Part shown: positions 25,441-34,829 of the stretch, piece after piece
How positions within the stretch are numbered: the stretch's first letter is position 1
Layout: every line of letters starts with the position of its first letter
Origin: Phycisphaerae bacterium
Lineage (GTDB): Bacteria; Planctomycetota; Phycisphaerae; UBA1845
Direction: 5' to 3'
Length of the DNA stretch: 51,016 nucleotides
NCBI GenBank assembly: GCA_029260235.1
Contig: JAJDDP010000010.1
Coordinates: 1-51,016 of the forward strand
Translations under genes and position numbers: made by a program
Notes under the pieces: model-generated
Database searches by the model: none
Told to the model about the DNA's origin: nothing
The model's input: the letters and a program-made list of their open reading frames with translations, nothing else

Positions 25441-26649
25441 ATGTTTGGAATAACCTCCAAGTGGGTGCAAATTGTACTACTGGGCGTGGCTCTTGTGGTG
25501 TTGCCGGCTGGATGTCAGCAGGGCGGCGGGGGAGGCGGCGGTGGTGGCGGAGGGAACTCAGCCAGCGACGGCGACGCTGATGGCGGCATGATGGATGACG
25601 GCTCGGGAGGAGACATGGCAGATGATGGCGCCGACGCCGATACCCAAGGCATGGATGAACCCGACCCGATGGACGACGACGGCATGGACCAGGACGATCC
25701 AGAACCGCAGCTGTCCACCCTGTTCGTGGTGAACAACGACGGCGTCCCAATTGTCAGCTACTTCGCTGATCCAGAGACCCTCGATGGCGAGATCGCCCCT
25801 ACCGGGTTTGTCGAGGCCGGCGCGACCTCATCGCTCTTTCAGCCGCGTGGCATTGCGGTGACAACTGATGGCACGCTATTTGTTTCTCGGGCCAATGGAG
25901 GCATCGTCGGCTACGACGACGCGTTCGCGATCAACGAAGACAGCGTGGCTGACCGCGAAATCGATGGTACCAACACCTTGCTCGAGGTCCCTATTTCAAT
26001 GGCCTACGATGCTGACAATGATCGACTTTATGTCGGCAACGCATCCGGAGCAGACGGGATCCTTGTTTTTGACAACGTGTCAGCCCCTGAATTTGATGGT
26101 GAAGTGTCTCCTGATCGCGCATTTGGGCCACCGGATCGCTCACCCTTCGGCACGCTGGACATGACTGTTGACGCTATGTGCCTGGATCAGGCTGGCAACT
26201 TGTACGTCAGTGATGCCATGAGCGATACGCCAAACCGCAATCGCATCCTTGTATTTGCTAGTCCCGCAACAGCTGAAGGATCGACCGAACCGGCCCGGAG
26301 CATTACCAGCGATGAGTGGGGTATGCATGAGGACATCTTCGTGGACAGTGACGGCGTGCTTTATGTGGTTGACGATCAGCCGGTCGTCTGCATCTTTGCC
26401 GGGGCAGCAAACCTGGACGGCGATACGGATCCGTCGGGTCAACTCTTGATCGGAATCTCGCAAACCCGCTTGCATGGGATCGTAGTGACCCGCAACGGCA
26501 CGGGTGTCCTTGCCAATGAGGAAGGCAGCGCCATCTACTTCTACGACAACATTGCCTCGTTGAGCGGCGATTTCGCCCCGGATCGGATCCTGGAAGGCAC
26601 TGACACTCGGCTTCGCGGTCCCCGGCACATGTGGTTGATCGAGCCGTAG
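25441..26649 (+). CDS. Lipoprotein with NHL/beta-propeller-like repeats
   Basis: A 402-residue lipoprotein: signal peptide with lipobox LPAGC (Cys near residue 26), then a poly-Gly stretch (11 Gly) and an Asp/Gly/Met-rich linker to about residue 85. The remainder has repeated strands of the form QPRGIAVTTDGTLFVSRANGGIVGYD and DAMCLDQAGNLYVSDAM, the pattern of NHL/SMP-30-like propellers. It is likely exposed on a cell membrane surface. The ATG at 25441 follows AAGGGG by 11 nt; upstream in-frame starts lack a signal peptide. Ligand unknown. Confidence 0.75.
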   Translation: MFGITSKWVQIVLLGVALVVLPAGCQQGGGGGGGGGGGNSASDGDADGGMMDDGSGGDMADDGADADTQGMDEPDPMDDDGMDQDDPEPQLSTLFVVNNDGVPIVSYFADPETLDGEIAPTGFVEAGATSSLFQPRGIAVTTDGTLFVSRANGGIVGYDDAFAINEDSVADREIDGTNTLLEVPISMAYDADNDRLYVGNASGADGILVFDNVSAPEFDGEVSPDRAFGPPDRSPFGTLDMTVDAMCLDQAGNLYVSDAMSDTPNRNRILVFASPATAEGSTEPARSITSDEWGMHEDIFVDSDGVLYVVDDQPVVCIFAGAANLDGDTDPSGQLLIGISQTRLHGIVVTRNGTGVLANEEGSAIYFYDNIASLSGDFAPDRILEGTDTRLRGPRHMWLIEP

Positions 26650-26735
26650 ACGATCCTCGACGGTTGGCTTCTTAGGCGCATCTCAGGCCGCCACTCTCTA
26701 GGCGGCGTAGGACAGGCTTGAACCACGATCATGCC

Positions 26736-26780
26736 TGGACAACTCCCGACAAATCGATCCGTTTTGTCTGGAGTTGTCCA
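26736..26780. repeat. Long imperfect palindrome (18-bp arms)
   Basis: TGGACAACTCC pairs with GGAGTTGTCCA and, after one mismatch, GACAAA pairs with TTTGTC, leaving a 9-base loop. There is no T-run on either side, so a simple terminator is doubtful. It lies alone in the 264-bp gap between the lipoprotein and peptidase genes. Confidence 0.6.
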
Positions 26781-26913
26781 AGGCGCAGTTGGTTGTTCGC
26801 GAGCTCTCGCGCGGCCGCTACAATGCGGACTGTGCGTGGGCCCTGCATCCACCACAGCCTTTGGCAGGCTGGCCAACTAGCATTCCTGATTTGGTTTTCC
26901 GATGGAGGTAGTC

Positions 26914-28977
26914 ATGTTGTTGATTCGAGAGTCGAAGATGTTGACGTTCCTTTGTTTGTGTTGCTTTATGGCAGTCGCACTATCACCGTTGCGGGTTTGT
27001 GCTGACGACGGAGTGCCGCTCATTCCGCGCGACGTGCTATTTGGAAATCCAGATAAAGCCAACGTCCAACTTAGCCCGGACGGCAAACAGATCAGCTACC
27101 TTGCCGCGGTAGACGGTGTGCTGAATGTTTGGGTCGGTCCAGCTGACAGGCCCGGCAATGCCAAGCCCATCACCAATGACACCCACCGCGGCATCCGGAA
27201 TTATTTCTGGGCCTACTCGAACGAGCATGTGCTTTACATGCAAGACAAGGGCGGTAACGAGAATTTCCACATTTACTGCGTCAACCTGGCGAGCGGAAAG
27301 GTCATCGATCTAACGCCATTCGACGATGTTCGGGCGAGCGTGGCCCAGGTCAGTCCCGGGTACCCCAAGGAGGTCCTGGTCTCATTGAACAATCGAGACC
27401 AACGGTTCTTTGATATCCACCGGATTGACATCACGACGGGTGAGATGTCGATGGTCCAGGAGAATACGGAGGGGTTTGCCGGGTTCATCACCGACACCGA
27501 TCTAAAGGTATATTTTGCAGTCAAGATGACGTCTGATGGGGGAAGCGAGATTCACAAACTCACTGGCGATAACAGTTGGACGCTGTTGACCAATATTCCG
27601 GCCGAGGACAGCCTGACCACCAATCCGCTCATGCTGGACGAATCGCGCAAGAATCTCTTCATGTTGGATAGCCGGAACCGCAACACAGCCGCCCTCAAAC
27701 TGATGAATATCGCGTCGGGCGACTCGAAGGTTGTCGCCGAGGATGAGATGGCTGACGTCTCGGGCATCATCGGACACCCGACCAAAAACATCGTCCAGGC
27801 CGTGCAGTCCACATTCATGCGCCGCCGCTGGCAAGTCTTGGACAAGTCCATCGAAGCGGATATCAAAGCGCTCGAGAAGGTCACAGACGGCGAGTTCAAC
27901 GTGACCAGTCGAACCGTTGATGATTCAACTTGGATCGTCGCCTACGTCATGGATAACGGCCCGGTTCGCTATTACCGATACGATCGTGCCTCCAAGCAGG
28001 CGTCCTTCCTTTTTAGCAACCGTAAGAACCTCGAAGGTCAGCCACTAGCGAAAATGCATCCGGTGGTGATCAAGTCCCGCGATGGGCTGAATCTTGTCAG
28101 CTACTACACCTTGCCATCCTGGACCGACGCCGACAAGGATGGCAAACCCAACGAGCCGGTTCCCATGGTGCTCTTCGTTCATGGCGGCCCTTGGGCAAGA
28201 GACGGCTGGGGATTCAATCCGTATCATCAGTGGCTGGCCAATCGCGGCTATGCCGTGCTCAGCGTGAACTATCGCGGTTCAACCGGCATGGGCAAGAACT
28301 TCATCAATGCGAGCAACATGGAGTGGGCTGGCAAGATGCACGACGACCTCCTCGATGCAGTCACCTGGGCCATCGAGAAGGGTATCACCACGAAGGATCA
28401 GGTGGCCATCATGGGCGGCAGCTACGGTGGATATGCCACCCTCGTGGGGCTGACCTTTACACCGGACACATTCGCTTGCGGGGTCGATATTGTTGGACCC
28501 TCGAACCTTGACACACTGTTGAATTCGATCCCAGCCTACTGGGAGCCGATGATCGCGATTTTCACCAAGCGTGTGGGCGATCATCGGACCGATGAGGGCC
28601 GGAAGCTCTTGAACGAGCGGTCGCCGCTGACCCGGGTCGATCAGATCAAGAAGCCTCTTCTCATCGGCCAAGGGGCGAACGACCCTCGCGTGAAGCAGGC
28701 AGAGGCGGACCAGATTGTCGCGGCCATGAAGAAGCGGAACATTCCGGTGACCTATGTGCTGTATCCGGACGAAGGCCATGGATTCAGGCGGCCGGAAAAC
28801 AGTATCTCGTTCAATGCGGTGACCGAGTCGTTCCTCGCACAGCATCTCGGCGGTCGATTCGAGCCGATGAGCGAAGACATCTCTGGATCTAGTATTCAGA
28901 TTCCAGCCGGTGCAGAGGACATCAAAGGTCTTCCCGATTCGCTGAAGGGTAAGACCAAGAAAGTAGACCCAGCCTAA
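26914..28977 (+). CDS. S9-family serine peptidase (prolyl oligopeptidase / acylaminoacyl peptidase type)
   Basis: A 687-residue exported peptidase. Signal peptide (hydrophobic CLCCFMAVALSPL, then Ala-Asp near residue 32), an N-terminal beta-propeller (residues about 40-370) and a C-terminal alpha/beta hydrolase with catalytic Ser in GGSYGG, Asp in GQGANDPRV and His in DEGHGF; also VLFVHGGPW, the oxyanion region. It degrades short peptides in the periplasm. The ATG at 26914 is best (GGAGG 5 nt upstream); ATG 26902 overlaps that site. Confidence 0.92.
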   Translation: MLLIRESKMLTFLCLCCFMAVALSPLRVCADDGVPLIPRDVLFGNPDKANVQLSPDGKQISYLAAVDGVLNVWVGPADRPGNAKPITNDTHRGIRNYFWAYSNEHVLYMQDKGGNENFHIYCVNLASGKVIDLTPFDDVRASVAQVSPGYPKEVLVSLNNRDQRFFDIHRIDITTGEMSMVQENTEGFAGFITDTDLKVYFAVKMTSDGGSEIHKLTGDNSWTLLTNIPAEDSLTTNPLMLDESRKNLFMLDSRNRNTAALKLMNIASGDSKVVAEDEMADVSGIIGHPTKNIVQAVQSTFMRRRWQVLDKSIEADIKALEKVTDGEFNVTSRTVDDSTWIVAYVMDNGPVRYYRYDRASKQASFLFSNRKNLEGQPLAKMHPVVIKSRDGLNLVSYYTLPSWTDADKDGKPNEPVPMVLFVHGGPWARDGWGFNPYHQWLANRGYAVLSVNYRGSTGMGKNFINASNMEWAGKMHDDLLDAVTWAIEKGITTKDQVAIMGGSYGGYATLVGLTFTPDTFACGVDIVGPSNLDTLLNSIPAYWEPMIAIFTKRVGDHRTDEGRKLLNERSPLTRVDQIKKPLLIGQGANDPRVKQAEADQIVAAMKKRNIPVTYVLYPDEGHGFRRPENSISFNAVTESFLAQHLGGRFEPMSEDISGSSIQIPAGAEDIKGLPDSLKGKTKKVDPA

Positions 28978-29004
28978 GAGGCTGCCTCGACGACTAATGC
29001 AACC

Positions 29005-29042
29005 AGGCCCGCGATGCCGCTTCGGTGAGCTCGCGGGCCTTT
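29005..29042 (+). terminator. Terminator between the convergent peptidase gene and hyp operon
   Basis: AGGCCCGCGA (29005-29014) pairs with TCGCGGGCCT (29031-29040) and is followed by TT. It lies 27 bp after the peptidase stop. A second small hairpin CCTTGGT/ACCAAGG lies at 29076-29093 closer to the end of the opposing hyp operon. Confidence 0.7.
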
Positions 29043-29260
29043 GCCGTTCATTACAGACGTGCGTTCCTTGTTCTCCCTTGGTGGCAACCAAGGCAGGTCC
29101 GAGGGATATTATATACCCAGCCGCGCGATGGACAGCCCAGCAAGTCGTTGAATCGCTTCCCCACACCAAACCTCATTTGGCTTTGGACGGAGTTCGCACG
29201 ATAGAAAACCCTGCGGAGAATCCGCGCGTCTGCCTTTGCCGATCAACCGCGTGACGATAC

Positions 29261-30316
29261 TCAGCAGATGCGTGGCAGCTGCTCTCCACTGAGCATATCG
29301 ACGATGCGGCTCGTACCGATGCGGTTTGTCATAGTGACCAATGCATCTCGTTTCTCATCGACCTGCCCGACGATGCGCGCATTAGCTGCTTCTGGATATT
29401 CGTGCAGCAGTGCCAAGGCATGATCGGCTTCGGCCGGGGGAAGGAACGCAACGAATCGCCCTTCGCAGGCAACATACAGCGGATCAAGCCCGAGCATTTC
29501 GCAAGCGCTGTGTACGCCATCTCGCACCGGGATCGATTCCTCATCGAGGCGAATCGAGTATCCCGACACCTGGGCCAGTTCATTCAAGGCACTGGACAAG
29601 CCGCCACGGGTGAGGTCGCGCAAGCAGTGCAGCGGCACATGGCCATCAATCAAGGCTTGGACAACATCGACTAATCCGCAGGAATCGCTCTCTACGTTTC
29701 CTTCAAATGCCAACCCATCGCGAACAGACATGATGGCGATGCCGTGTCGACCGATGTCGCCGCTGACCAGAACACAGTCGCCCGGTTCGATGGCCTGCGG
29801 AGAGATGTTTGTCCCCGAAGGAACGAGCCCAATACCGGCTGTATTGATAAAAATGCCATCGCCCTTGCCTCGATCCACGACCTTTGTATCGCCGGTGACG
29901 ATGCGCACCTGGCAGGCATCGGCGGCCTGCTTCATGGAAGCGACAACCCGCTTCAGCAGGCTGATGTCTAATCCCTCTTCCAGAATAAATCCTGCACTGA
30001 TGAATTGAGGTTTAGCGCCACTCATGCACAGGTCGTTGACTGTGCCGTGTACAGCCAGCGACCCTATGTCGCCCCCTGGAAACTCCAACGGATCGACTAC
30101 GAACGAGTCGGTGGTGAATGCGATATTGGCACTTGCAAGCTTAAGAACCGAGGCATCCACGTGCTGTTGCAACGAAGGGTCGTTGAAGGTTTGCAGAAAG
30201 ACGTCGTCGATGAGGCGTTGCATTAATGTGCCGCCACCGCCGTGTGCCATCTGAATATGCGTCTCGCGGCTTACAGGCTTCGGACAGGCCCACCCAGCAT
30301 TCTCGTTCGTGGCCAT
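29261..30316 (-). CDS. hypE: Hydrogenase maturation protein HypE (thiocarboxamide dehydratase)
   Basis: A 351-residue enzyme that, with HypF, makes the thiocyanate ligand used as cyanide donor for the [NiFe] site. It belongs to the PurM-like ATP-binding fold: MAHGGGGTLMQRLI start, TTDSFVVDPLEFPGGDIG, GDTKVVDRGKGDGIFI and LTRGGLSSALNE. It ends in PRIC, the catalytic C-terminal cysteine of the family. The start at 30316 has GGGGAGGTG and lies 3 bp after hypD. It is the last gene of the operon. Confidence 0.95.
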   Translation of the reverse strand: MATNENAGWACPKPVSRETHIQMAHGGGGTLMQRLIDDVFLQTFNDPSLQQHVDASVLKLASANIAFTTDSFVVDPLEFPGGDIGSLAVHGTVNDLCMSGAKPQFISAGFILEEGLDISLLKRVVASMKQAADACQVRIVTGDTKVVDRGKGDGIFINTAGIGLVPSGTNISPQAIEPGDCVLVSGDIGRHGIAIMSVRDGLAFEGNVESDSCGLVDVVQALIDGHVPLHCLRDLTRGGLSSALNELAQVSGYSIRLDEESIPVRDGVHSACEMLGLDPLYVACEGRFVAFLPPAEADHALALLHEYPEAANARIVGQVDEKRDALVTMTNRIGTSRIVDMLSGEQLPRIC

Positions 30317-30319
30317 GTT

Positions 30320-31441
30320 TCACCTCCCCGCGGTAGAAGACCCGATCTGGTGTAACTGGCCCTTCCGGTATCGGTAATAGGCAGCACACGCACCTTCGGA
30401 TGAGACCATCGGCGCGCCGAGCGGATGCTCAGGGTCGCATGTGATGCCGAAGGCTGGGCATTCGTCTGGTTTCTTCTGCCCTGTGAGAATGGAACCGCTG
30501 ATGCATTCCGTTTCCTCGTCCTTGTGGGTCGGCTTCAACCCGAACCGTAGGGTTGCATCGTACTGGCGGTACGGCTCATTCAGCCCAAACCCACTCCGCG
30601 GGATTGTGCCCAGGCCTCGCCACTCCGCATCGACCACAGTGAAGATCTTTTGAATCAGATCACGGGCCGACACGTTTCCATCAGGTTTCACCGAGCGGGC
30701 GTATTGATTCTCCACGCAATAGCGCCCTTCCTTGAGTTGCTTGAGGCACATGTATATGCCCTGCAGAAGATCTACCGGCTCGAATCCAGTGACAACGATG
30801 GGCACTTGGTACTCGGCTGCAATTGGCTCGTACTCCTTGTAACCCATAATTGTGCAGACGTGGCCAGCCGCCAGGAATCCCTGCACACGGCGATCTGGAT
30901 CCGCCAGGATCGAGGTCATGGCTGGGGGCACGAGAACATGGGCAGCCAAGAGCGAGAAGTTCTCCACGCCATGTGTGTGGGCGTAGTGGACCGCCAGCGC
31001 GTTGGCCGGGGCTGTGGTTTCAAACCCGACGCCGAGAAACACGACTTGTCGATCAGGCGTTTCTTGGGCGCACCGAACCGCATCAAGAGGTGCATAGACC
31101 ATCCGCACATCGCCGCCTTGGGATTTGACGGTAAGAAGATCGCGATCAGTTCCGGGCACGCGCATCATGTCGCCGAATGAGCAGAGCGTGACGTCCTTTC
31201 GGGATCCCAATTCACACGCTTTGTCAATCAGGTCAGCCGGTGTCACGCACACCGGACATCCCGGGCCATGAATCAGGCTGACCTGCTGAGGGATGATCCG
31301 ATCAATGCCATACTTGACGATGGTATGCGTCTGCCCGCCACAAACCTCCATCAAAGCGGTAGGGGCTGGTTCAAGCTTCTCAATTGATTCTACCAGTGAT
31401 CGGCAGAGGCCAGCGTCACGATATTCATCAAGGTAGCGCAT
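30320..31441 (-). CDS. hypD: Hydrogenase maturation protein HypD
   Basis: A 373-residue iron-sulfur scaffold on which Fe(CN)2CO is assembled with HypC. Family signatures: [10 protein letters not shown] (C34), [11 protein letters not shown] (C62 and C65), and the C-terminal cysteine region ([43 protein letters not shown]) that binds the [4Fe-4S] cluster. Full length. It starts 6 bp after the hypC stop and runs on to hypE. Confidence 0.95.
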   Translation of the reverse strand: MRYLDEYRDAGLCRSLVESIEKLEPAPTALMEVCGGQTHTIVKYGIDRIIPQQVSLIHGPGCPVCVTPADLIDKACELGSRKDVTLCSFGDMMRVPGTDRDLLTVKSQGGDVRMVYAPLDAVRCAQETPDRQVVFLGVGFETTAPANALAVHYAHTHGVENFSLLAAHVLVPPAMTSILADPDRRVQGFLAAGHVCTIMGYKEYEPIAAEYQVPIVVTGFEPVDLLQGIYMCLKQLKEGRYCVENQYARSVKPDGNVSARDLIQKIFTVVDAEWRGLGTIPRSGFGLNEPYRQYDATLRFGLKPTHKDEETECISGSILTGQKKPDECPAFGITCDPEHPLGAPMVSSEGACAAYYRYRKGQLHQIGSSTAGR

Positions 31442-31447
31442 CAGGCT

Positions 31448-31702
31448 CTATCCAACTTCCGTTCGTTCATCCAGGCGCTCGCCAAGTTCTTCGAGGTAGG
31501 ACCATAGTTTCTCGGCTTCTTCCTGGTCGATGACGCTGATGGCCATCCCCACATGCACCAGGACATAATCACCCACGCAGGCATCGGGCACACACACCAG
31601 CGACACGCGTTTGACGATGCCGCCGAAATCAACGCTCCCCGTTCTGAGCAGCGGGTCGTCTTCACTAATCTCGTCAATTCTTGCCGGAATTGCCAGGCAC
31701 AT
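31448..31702 (-). CDS. hypC: Hydrogenase maturation chaperone HypC
   Basis: An 84-residue HypC/HupF protein with the essential N-terminal MCLAIP (Cys2 carries the Fe(CN)2CO group together with HypD), then VDFGGIVKRVSLVCVPDACVGDYVLVHVG typical of the barrel. The start at 31702 has AAGGAGG; it overlaps the 3' end of hypF by 29 bp, so translation is probably coupled. Confidence 0.95.
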   Translation of the reverse strand: MCLAIPARIDEISEDDPLLRTGSVDFGGIVKRVSLVCVPDACVGDYVLVHVGMAISVIDQEEAEKLWSYLEELGERLDERTEVG

Positions 31703-34043
31703 CGGCAGCCTCCTTGAGCATCTGGCGGGCGATGCATGCTTGGCCAACGGCGATACCACCATCGTTGGCGGGAACCTGATGATGAAGAAGCACGGTAAAG
31801 CCGTCGACTTCGAGCTTCTCTACGCAAAGCCGAGTGAGCAATTCGTTCTGAAAACAGCCTCCGGTGAGGGCGACCGTGTTAAGGCCAACCCAGTGCGCCA
31901 CCTGAACAGCCATCTCTGCAAGCGTGTGATGGAATCTAGCGGCCATCTTCCGGGCTGAGCAATGGGATGCGATGTCCTGCATCAGCCCGTCTACCATCTC
32001 GCCCCAGTCAAGGATCATCGGGCCATCCCGCAGGGCTGCTTCGGCTTGGCGTTGAAGTTCAAACCGATAAGGCTCTTCGGAAGCAAGCAGGGTCGATGCG
32101 AATTCCAACTCCATGGCTGCTTGCCCTTGGCAGCTCTGAGTTTGTCTCAGATCGATCAGAGATGACACCGCATCGAATAGCCGGCCACAGCTCGAGGTCA
32201 TCGGGCAACAGGTCTGCTGTTCGAGCATCGACCTGAGCGCGCGCCACTCAGAGGGCGAGAATTGTCTAGCCAAATCCAGGCTGGTCATGGACCAGAGTTT
32301 GGAACCAAAATGCTCATAGAGCAAGCCCAAGGCACTGCGGCGGGGTTCTTCAATCGACTTCTCTCCTCCAGGCAACGGAAACTGGCGGAGGTGGGCAACG
32401 CGCTCAAAGGCCCCGGCCGTCGCGCGGAGAAACTCACCGCCCCAGATGGTATCGTCCGGGCCATAACCCGATCCGTCCCAGCAGATGCCGAGTACTTCCT
32501 CGTCGCACCCGTTGTCCGCCATGCAGGAAACTACATGGGCGTGATGGTGTTGAACGCGCAGAATAGGTTTGGACCAACCCTCTGCGTACCGTGTGGAGGT
32601 GTAGTCTGGATGGAGATCACAGACAACTACATCTGGTTCGGCATCCATGAGGTGCGTCATATCCGTGACTGCCCGCTTGAAGCCCTCCACGGCCTCGGGT
32701 GTTGTTAGATCACCGATGTGCTGACTGGCGAACAGATGTTGCTTTCGTGCCAAGCAAACGGTGTTCTTCTGGTGGCCGCCCACCGCCAGAATCGTAGAGT
32801 CCCCGCCTGCAGAGGCTGCGGGAATGGGCGCGTAACCCCTCGACCGGCGCAGAAGCTGTTCGTGCTTGTCGAAGACGCGTACAACCGAGTCATCGACTGC
32901 GCGAATGATCGGGCGATCATGACTTAGGAACACATCGGCAATGCCGTCCAACCTATCGAACGCCTCGGCCGGGTCAATGCAAATGGGTTCATCAGACCGG
33001 TTGCCGCTGGTACAAACGACGGGCACACAGAGCTCTCGGACGAGTAAATGATGCAATGGTGAACATGGCAACATGACCCCCAGCCAGGGATTGCCCGGCG
33101 CGACGGATGCTGCAATGCGGATCTCAGGGTTTCCACCAAGACGGCGGCGCAGTAACACAATGGGACAGGCCGCCGATGACATCAGCTTCTCTTCGCTGGG
33201 TGAGACATGGCACCAATCATGTGCAATCGCCAAGTTCTTGACGAGCAGCGCCAGGGGTTTCCATGGGCGGTGCTTCCGGTGCCGCAAGCGACAAACAGCG
33301 TCCTCTCGCGAGGCGTCTACCAGGAGCTGATACCCCCCGATTCCCTGAAGAGCAACAATGTCCCCAGCCCCGATGCAACGCGCGGCACGCCTTAGGGCGC
33401 CATCATGCTCTGCGATCAGCGCCCCGTCTCGATCCCGGAGTACCAAATGGGGACCGCAATCAGGGCAGGCATTGGGTTGGGCATGAAATCGACGATCCCC
33501 GGGATCTTCATACTCATCGAGGCATCGTTTGCACATACAAAACTTCTTCATGGATGTCTGGCAACGATCATAGGGGGTGGCTTCGATGATCGAATAGCGT
33601 GGCCCGCAATTTGTGCAGTTGGTGAATGGATAACGATAGCGCCTGTTGTCAGGATCAAGAATATCAGCCAAACAATCCGGACAGGTGGCTAGATCGGGCA
33701 AGACGAGTGTTCGGGCATTCCCAGCTGGATTGGTGGACATGATGTCAAACCGCTCATACCCCCGCGGGAGGAGGAGATCAGATGAACATGATTCAATGGA
33801 CGAGGCTGCGGGATTCTCGTTGTTTAGACGCACCTCGAATCTCAGAAGGGTCTCCACTGCGCCCTCTGCCTCGACGATCACGCCTTCCTGGCCATTCTGC
33901 ACCGATCCGGTCAGGTGCATCTCCTTGGCTAACCGATAAACAAAAGGCCTGAATCCGACGCCCTGAACAGCGCCCTGAATCAGCAAACGCAATCGACCGG
34001 TGCGCTGATCAGTAGCTACCGGATGAGCGTCTTGGCGATTCAC
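31674..34043 (-). CDS. hypF: Carbamoyltransferase HypF
   Basis: A 789-residue four-domain enzyme that transfers carbamoyl phosphate-derived groups to HypE. It has an N-terminal acylphosphatase (GAVQGVGFRPFVYRLA, residues about 24-39), two zinc-finger segments (CPDC..CTNC and CKRC..CPDC, about 120-200), a YrdC-like region (about 215-390), and the Kae1-like carbamoyltransferase domain with QHHHAHVVSCMADN and TGGCFQNELL. Length is normal. The ATG overlaps the hypA stop as ATGA. Confidence 0.95.
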   Translation of the reverse strand: MNRQDAHPVATDQRTGRLRLLIQGAVQGVGFRPFVYRLAKEMHLTGSVQNGQEGVIVEAEGAVETLLRFEVRLNNENPAASSIESCSSDLLLPRGYERFDIMSTNPAGNARTLVLPDLATCPDCLADILDPDNRRYRYPFTNCTNCGPRYSIIEATPYDRCQTSMKKFCMCKRCLDEYEDPGDRRFHAQPNACPDCGPHLVLRDRDGALIAEHDGALRRAARCIGAGDIVALQGIGGYQLLVDASREDAVCRLRHRKHRPWKPLALLVKNLAIAHDWCHVSPSEEKLMSSAACPIVLLRRRLGGNPEIRIAASVAPGNPWLGVMLPCSPLHHLLVRELCVPVVCTSGNRSDEPICIDPAEAFDRLDGIADVFLSHDRPIIRAVDDSVVRVFDKHEQLLRRSRGYAPIPAASAGGDSTILAVGGHQKNTVCLARKQHLFASQHIGDLTTPEAVEGFKRAVTDMTHLMDAEPDVVVCDLHPDYTSTRYAEGWSKPILRVQHHHAHVVSCMADNGCDEEVLGICWDGSGYGPDDTIWGGEFLRATAGAFERVAHLRQFPLPGGEKSIEEPRRSALGLLYEHFGSKLWSMTSLDLARQFSPSEWRALRSMLEQQTCCPMTSSCGRLFDAVSSLIDLRQTQSCQGQAAMELEFASTLLASEEPYRFELQRQAEAALRDGPMILDWGEMVDGLMQDIASHCSARKMAARFHHTLAEMAVQVAHWVGLNTVALTGGCFQNELLTRLCVEKLEVDGFTVLLHHQVPANDGGIAVGQACIARQMLKEAADVPGNSGKN

Positions 34044-34306
34044 GGCGTCTCCACTTCCACGCTGGTAAGCAGGATGTCTTGAGCATGCTCATCCTGGATG
34101 TCGGCGCAAAGCTCCACGTCGAGCCGGGCATGCTCAGCCAAGGTACCCCTCGTGCCATCTTTGAAGTGCCCGCGAAAATGGCTCTCGGAGATGTGGGCCA
34201 ATGCTCCAAGCTTCACGCATACGCCCACGACTTTGTCGGACCCTTGATCGTGAGCGACCTCTTGGATTTTCTTAAGCAAATCAGACATCAAGGATAGCTC
34301 ATGCAT
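34040..34306 (-). CDS. hypA: HypA-like nickel chaperone lacking the zinc-binding cysteines
   Basis: An 88-residue protein beginning [11 protein letters not shown] with the Ni-binding N-terminal Met-His-Glu of HypA and the conserved fold (KVVGVCVKLGALAHIS, SHFRGHF). Ordinary HypA proteins are about 110-120 residues with two CxxC zinc pairs; here the region after ELCADIQDE goes directly to the final strand (ILLTSVEVE) and no CxxC is present. Either this subfamily no longer needs zinc or it works without HypB, which is also missing from the operon. The start overlaps the protease gene's end. Confidence 0.85.
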   Translation of the reverse strand: MHELSLMSDLLKKIQEVAHDQGSDKVVGVCVKLGALAHISESHFRGHFKDGTRGTLAEHARLDVELCADIQDEHAQDILLTSVEVETP

Positions 34307-34829
34307 CGGACGCCTCCGCAAGGCAGGTCGGGTCTGCTGGTGATTCAGATGATTCGTGTAACAGTCTGACGATTCTGAGGGCGGCTGGCGCTACTGCATC
34401 AGCCACTGCTGGGGACATAGATGTCCCAGATCCGAAGTCTGCACCTTCCACACCGATGATGTGGATCGAGGCTGGAAGCATGTCCAACGCCCGACACATC
34501 TCGACAGCTTCGGCGATGCTGAAAGCGTGCGTCGAGTAGTGAAAGTAGTCACTGGGAATGGGTGTAGCAGAGGCGTTTAATTCGATGATGGCCCCTGGAC
34601 TCTTGCCCGAACGCACGGCATCGACCAAGATCACCCGGTCGGCTTCCCGCCAGCAATCCATCAAATCCACGCCTTCGCCTGATCGTTCGAGCACGAGGGC
34701 ATCACCAGGCGCGATGGTCCGCACTTCTCGAGCGATGTGCAGACCCACGCTGTCGTCCCGCCGGTAGGCGTTGCCAACACCGATCACCAGAGGCAGGTTC
34801 TTTGGGGATGGAGGGTCAAGAGCCATCAT
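34299..34829 (-). CDS. [NiFe] hydrogenase maturation endopeptidase
   Basis: A 176-residue HyaD/HycI-family protease that clips the C-terminal tail from the large subunit after nickel insertion. Conserved features: [19 protein letters not shown] (nickel-sensing Asp/Glu region), [17 protein letters not shown], and HAFSIAEAV (His). The start ATG at 34829 overlaps the hydA stop as ATGA. The tail beyond about residue 150 is longer and Ser/Pro-rich. Confidence 0.9.
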   Translation of the reverse strand: MMALDPPSPKNLPLVIGVGNAYRRDDSVGLHIAREVRTIAPGDALVLERSGEGVDLMDCWREADRVILVDAVRSGKSPGAIIELNASATPIPSDYFHYSTHAFSIAEAVEMCRALDMLPASIHIIGVEGADFGSGTSMSPAVADAVAPAALRIVRLLHESSESPADPTCLAEASDA

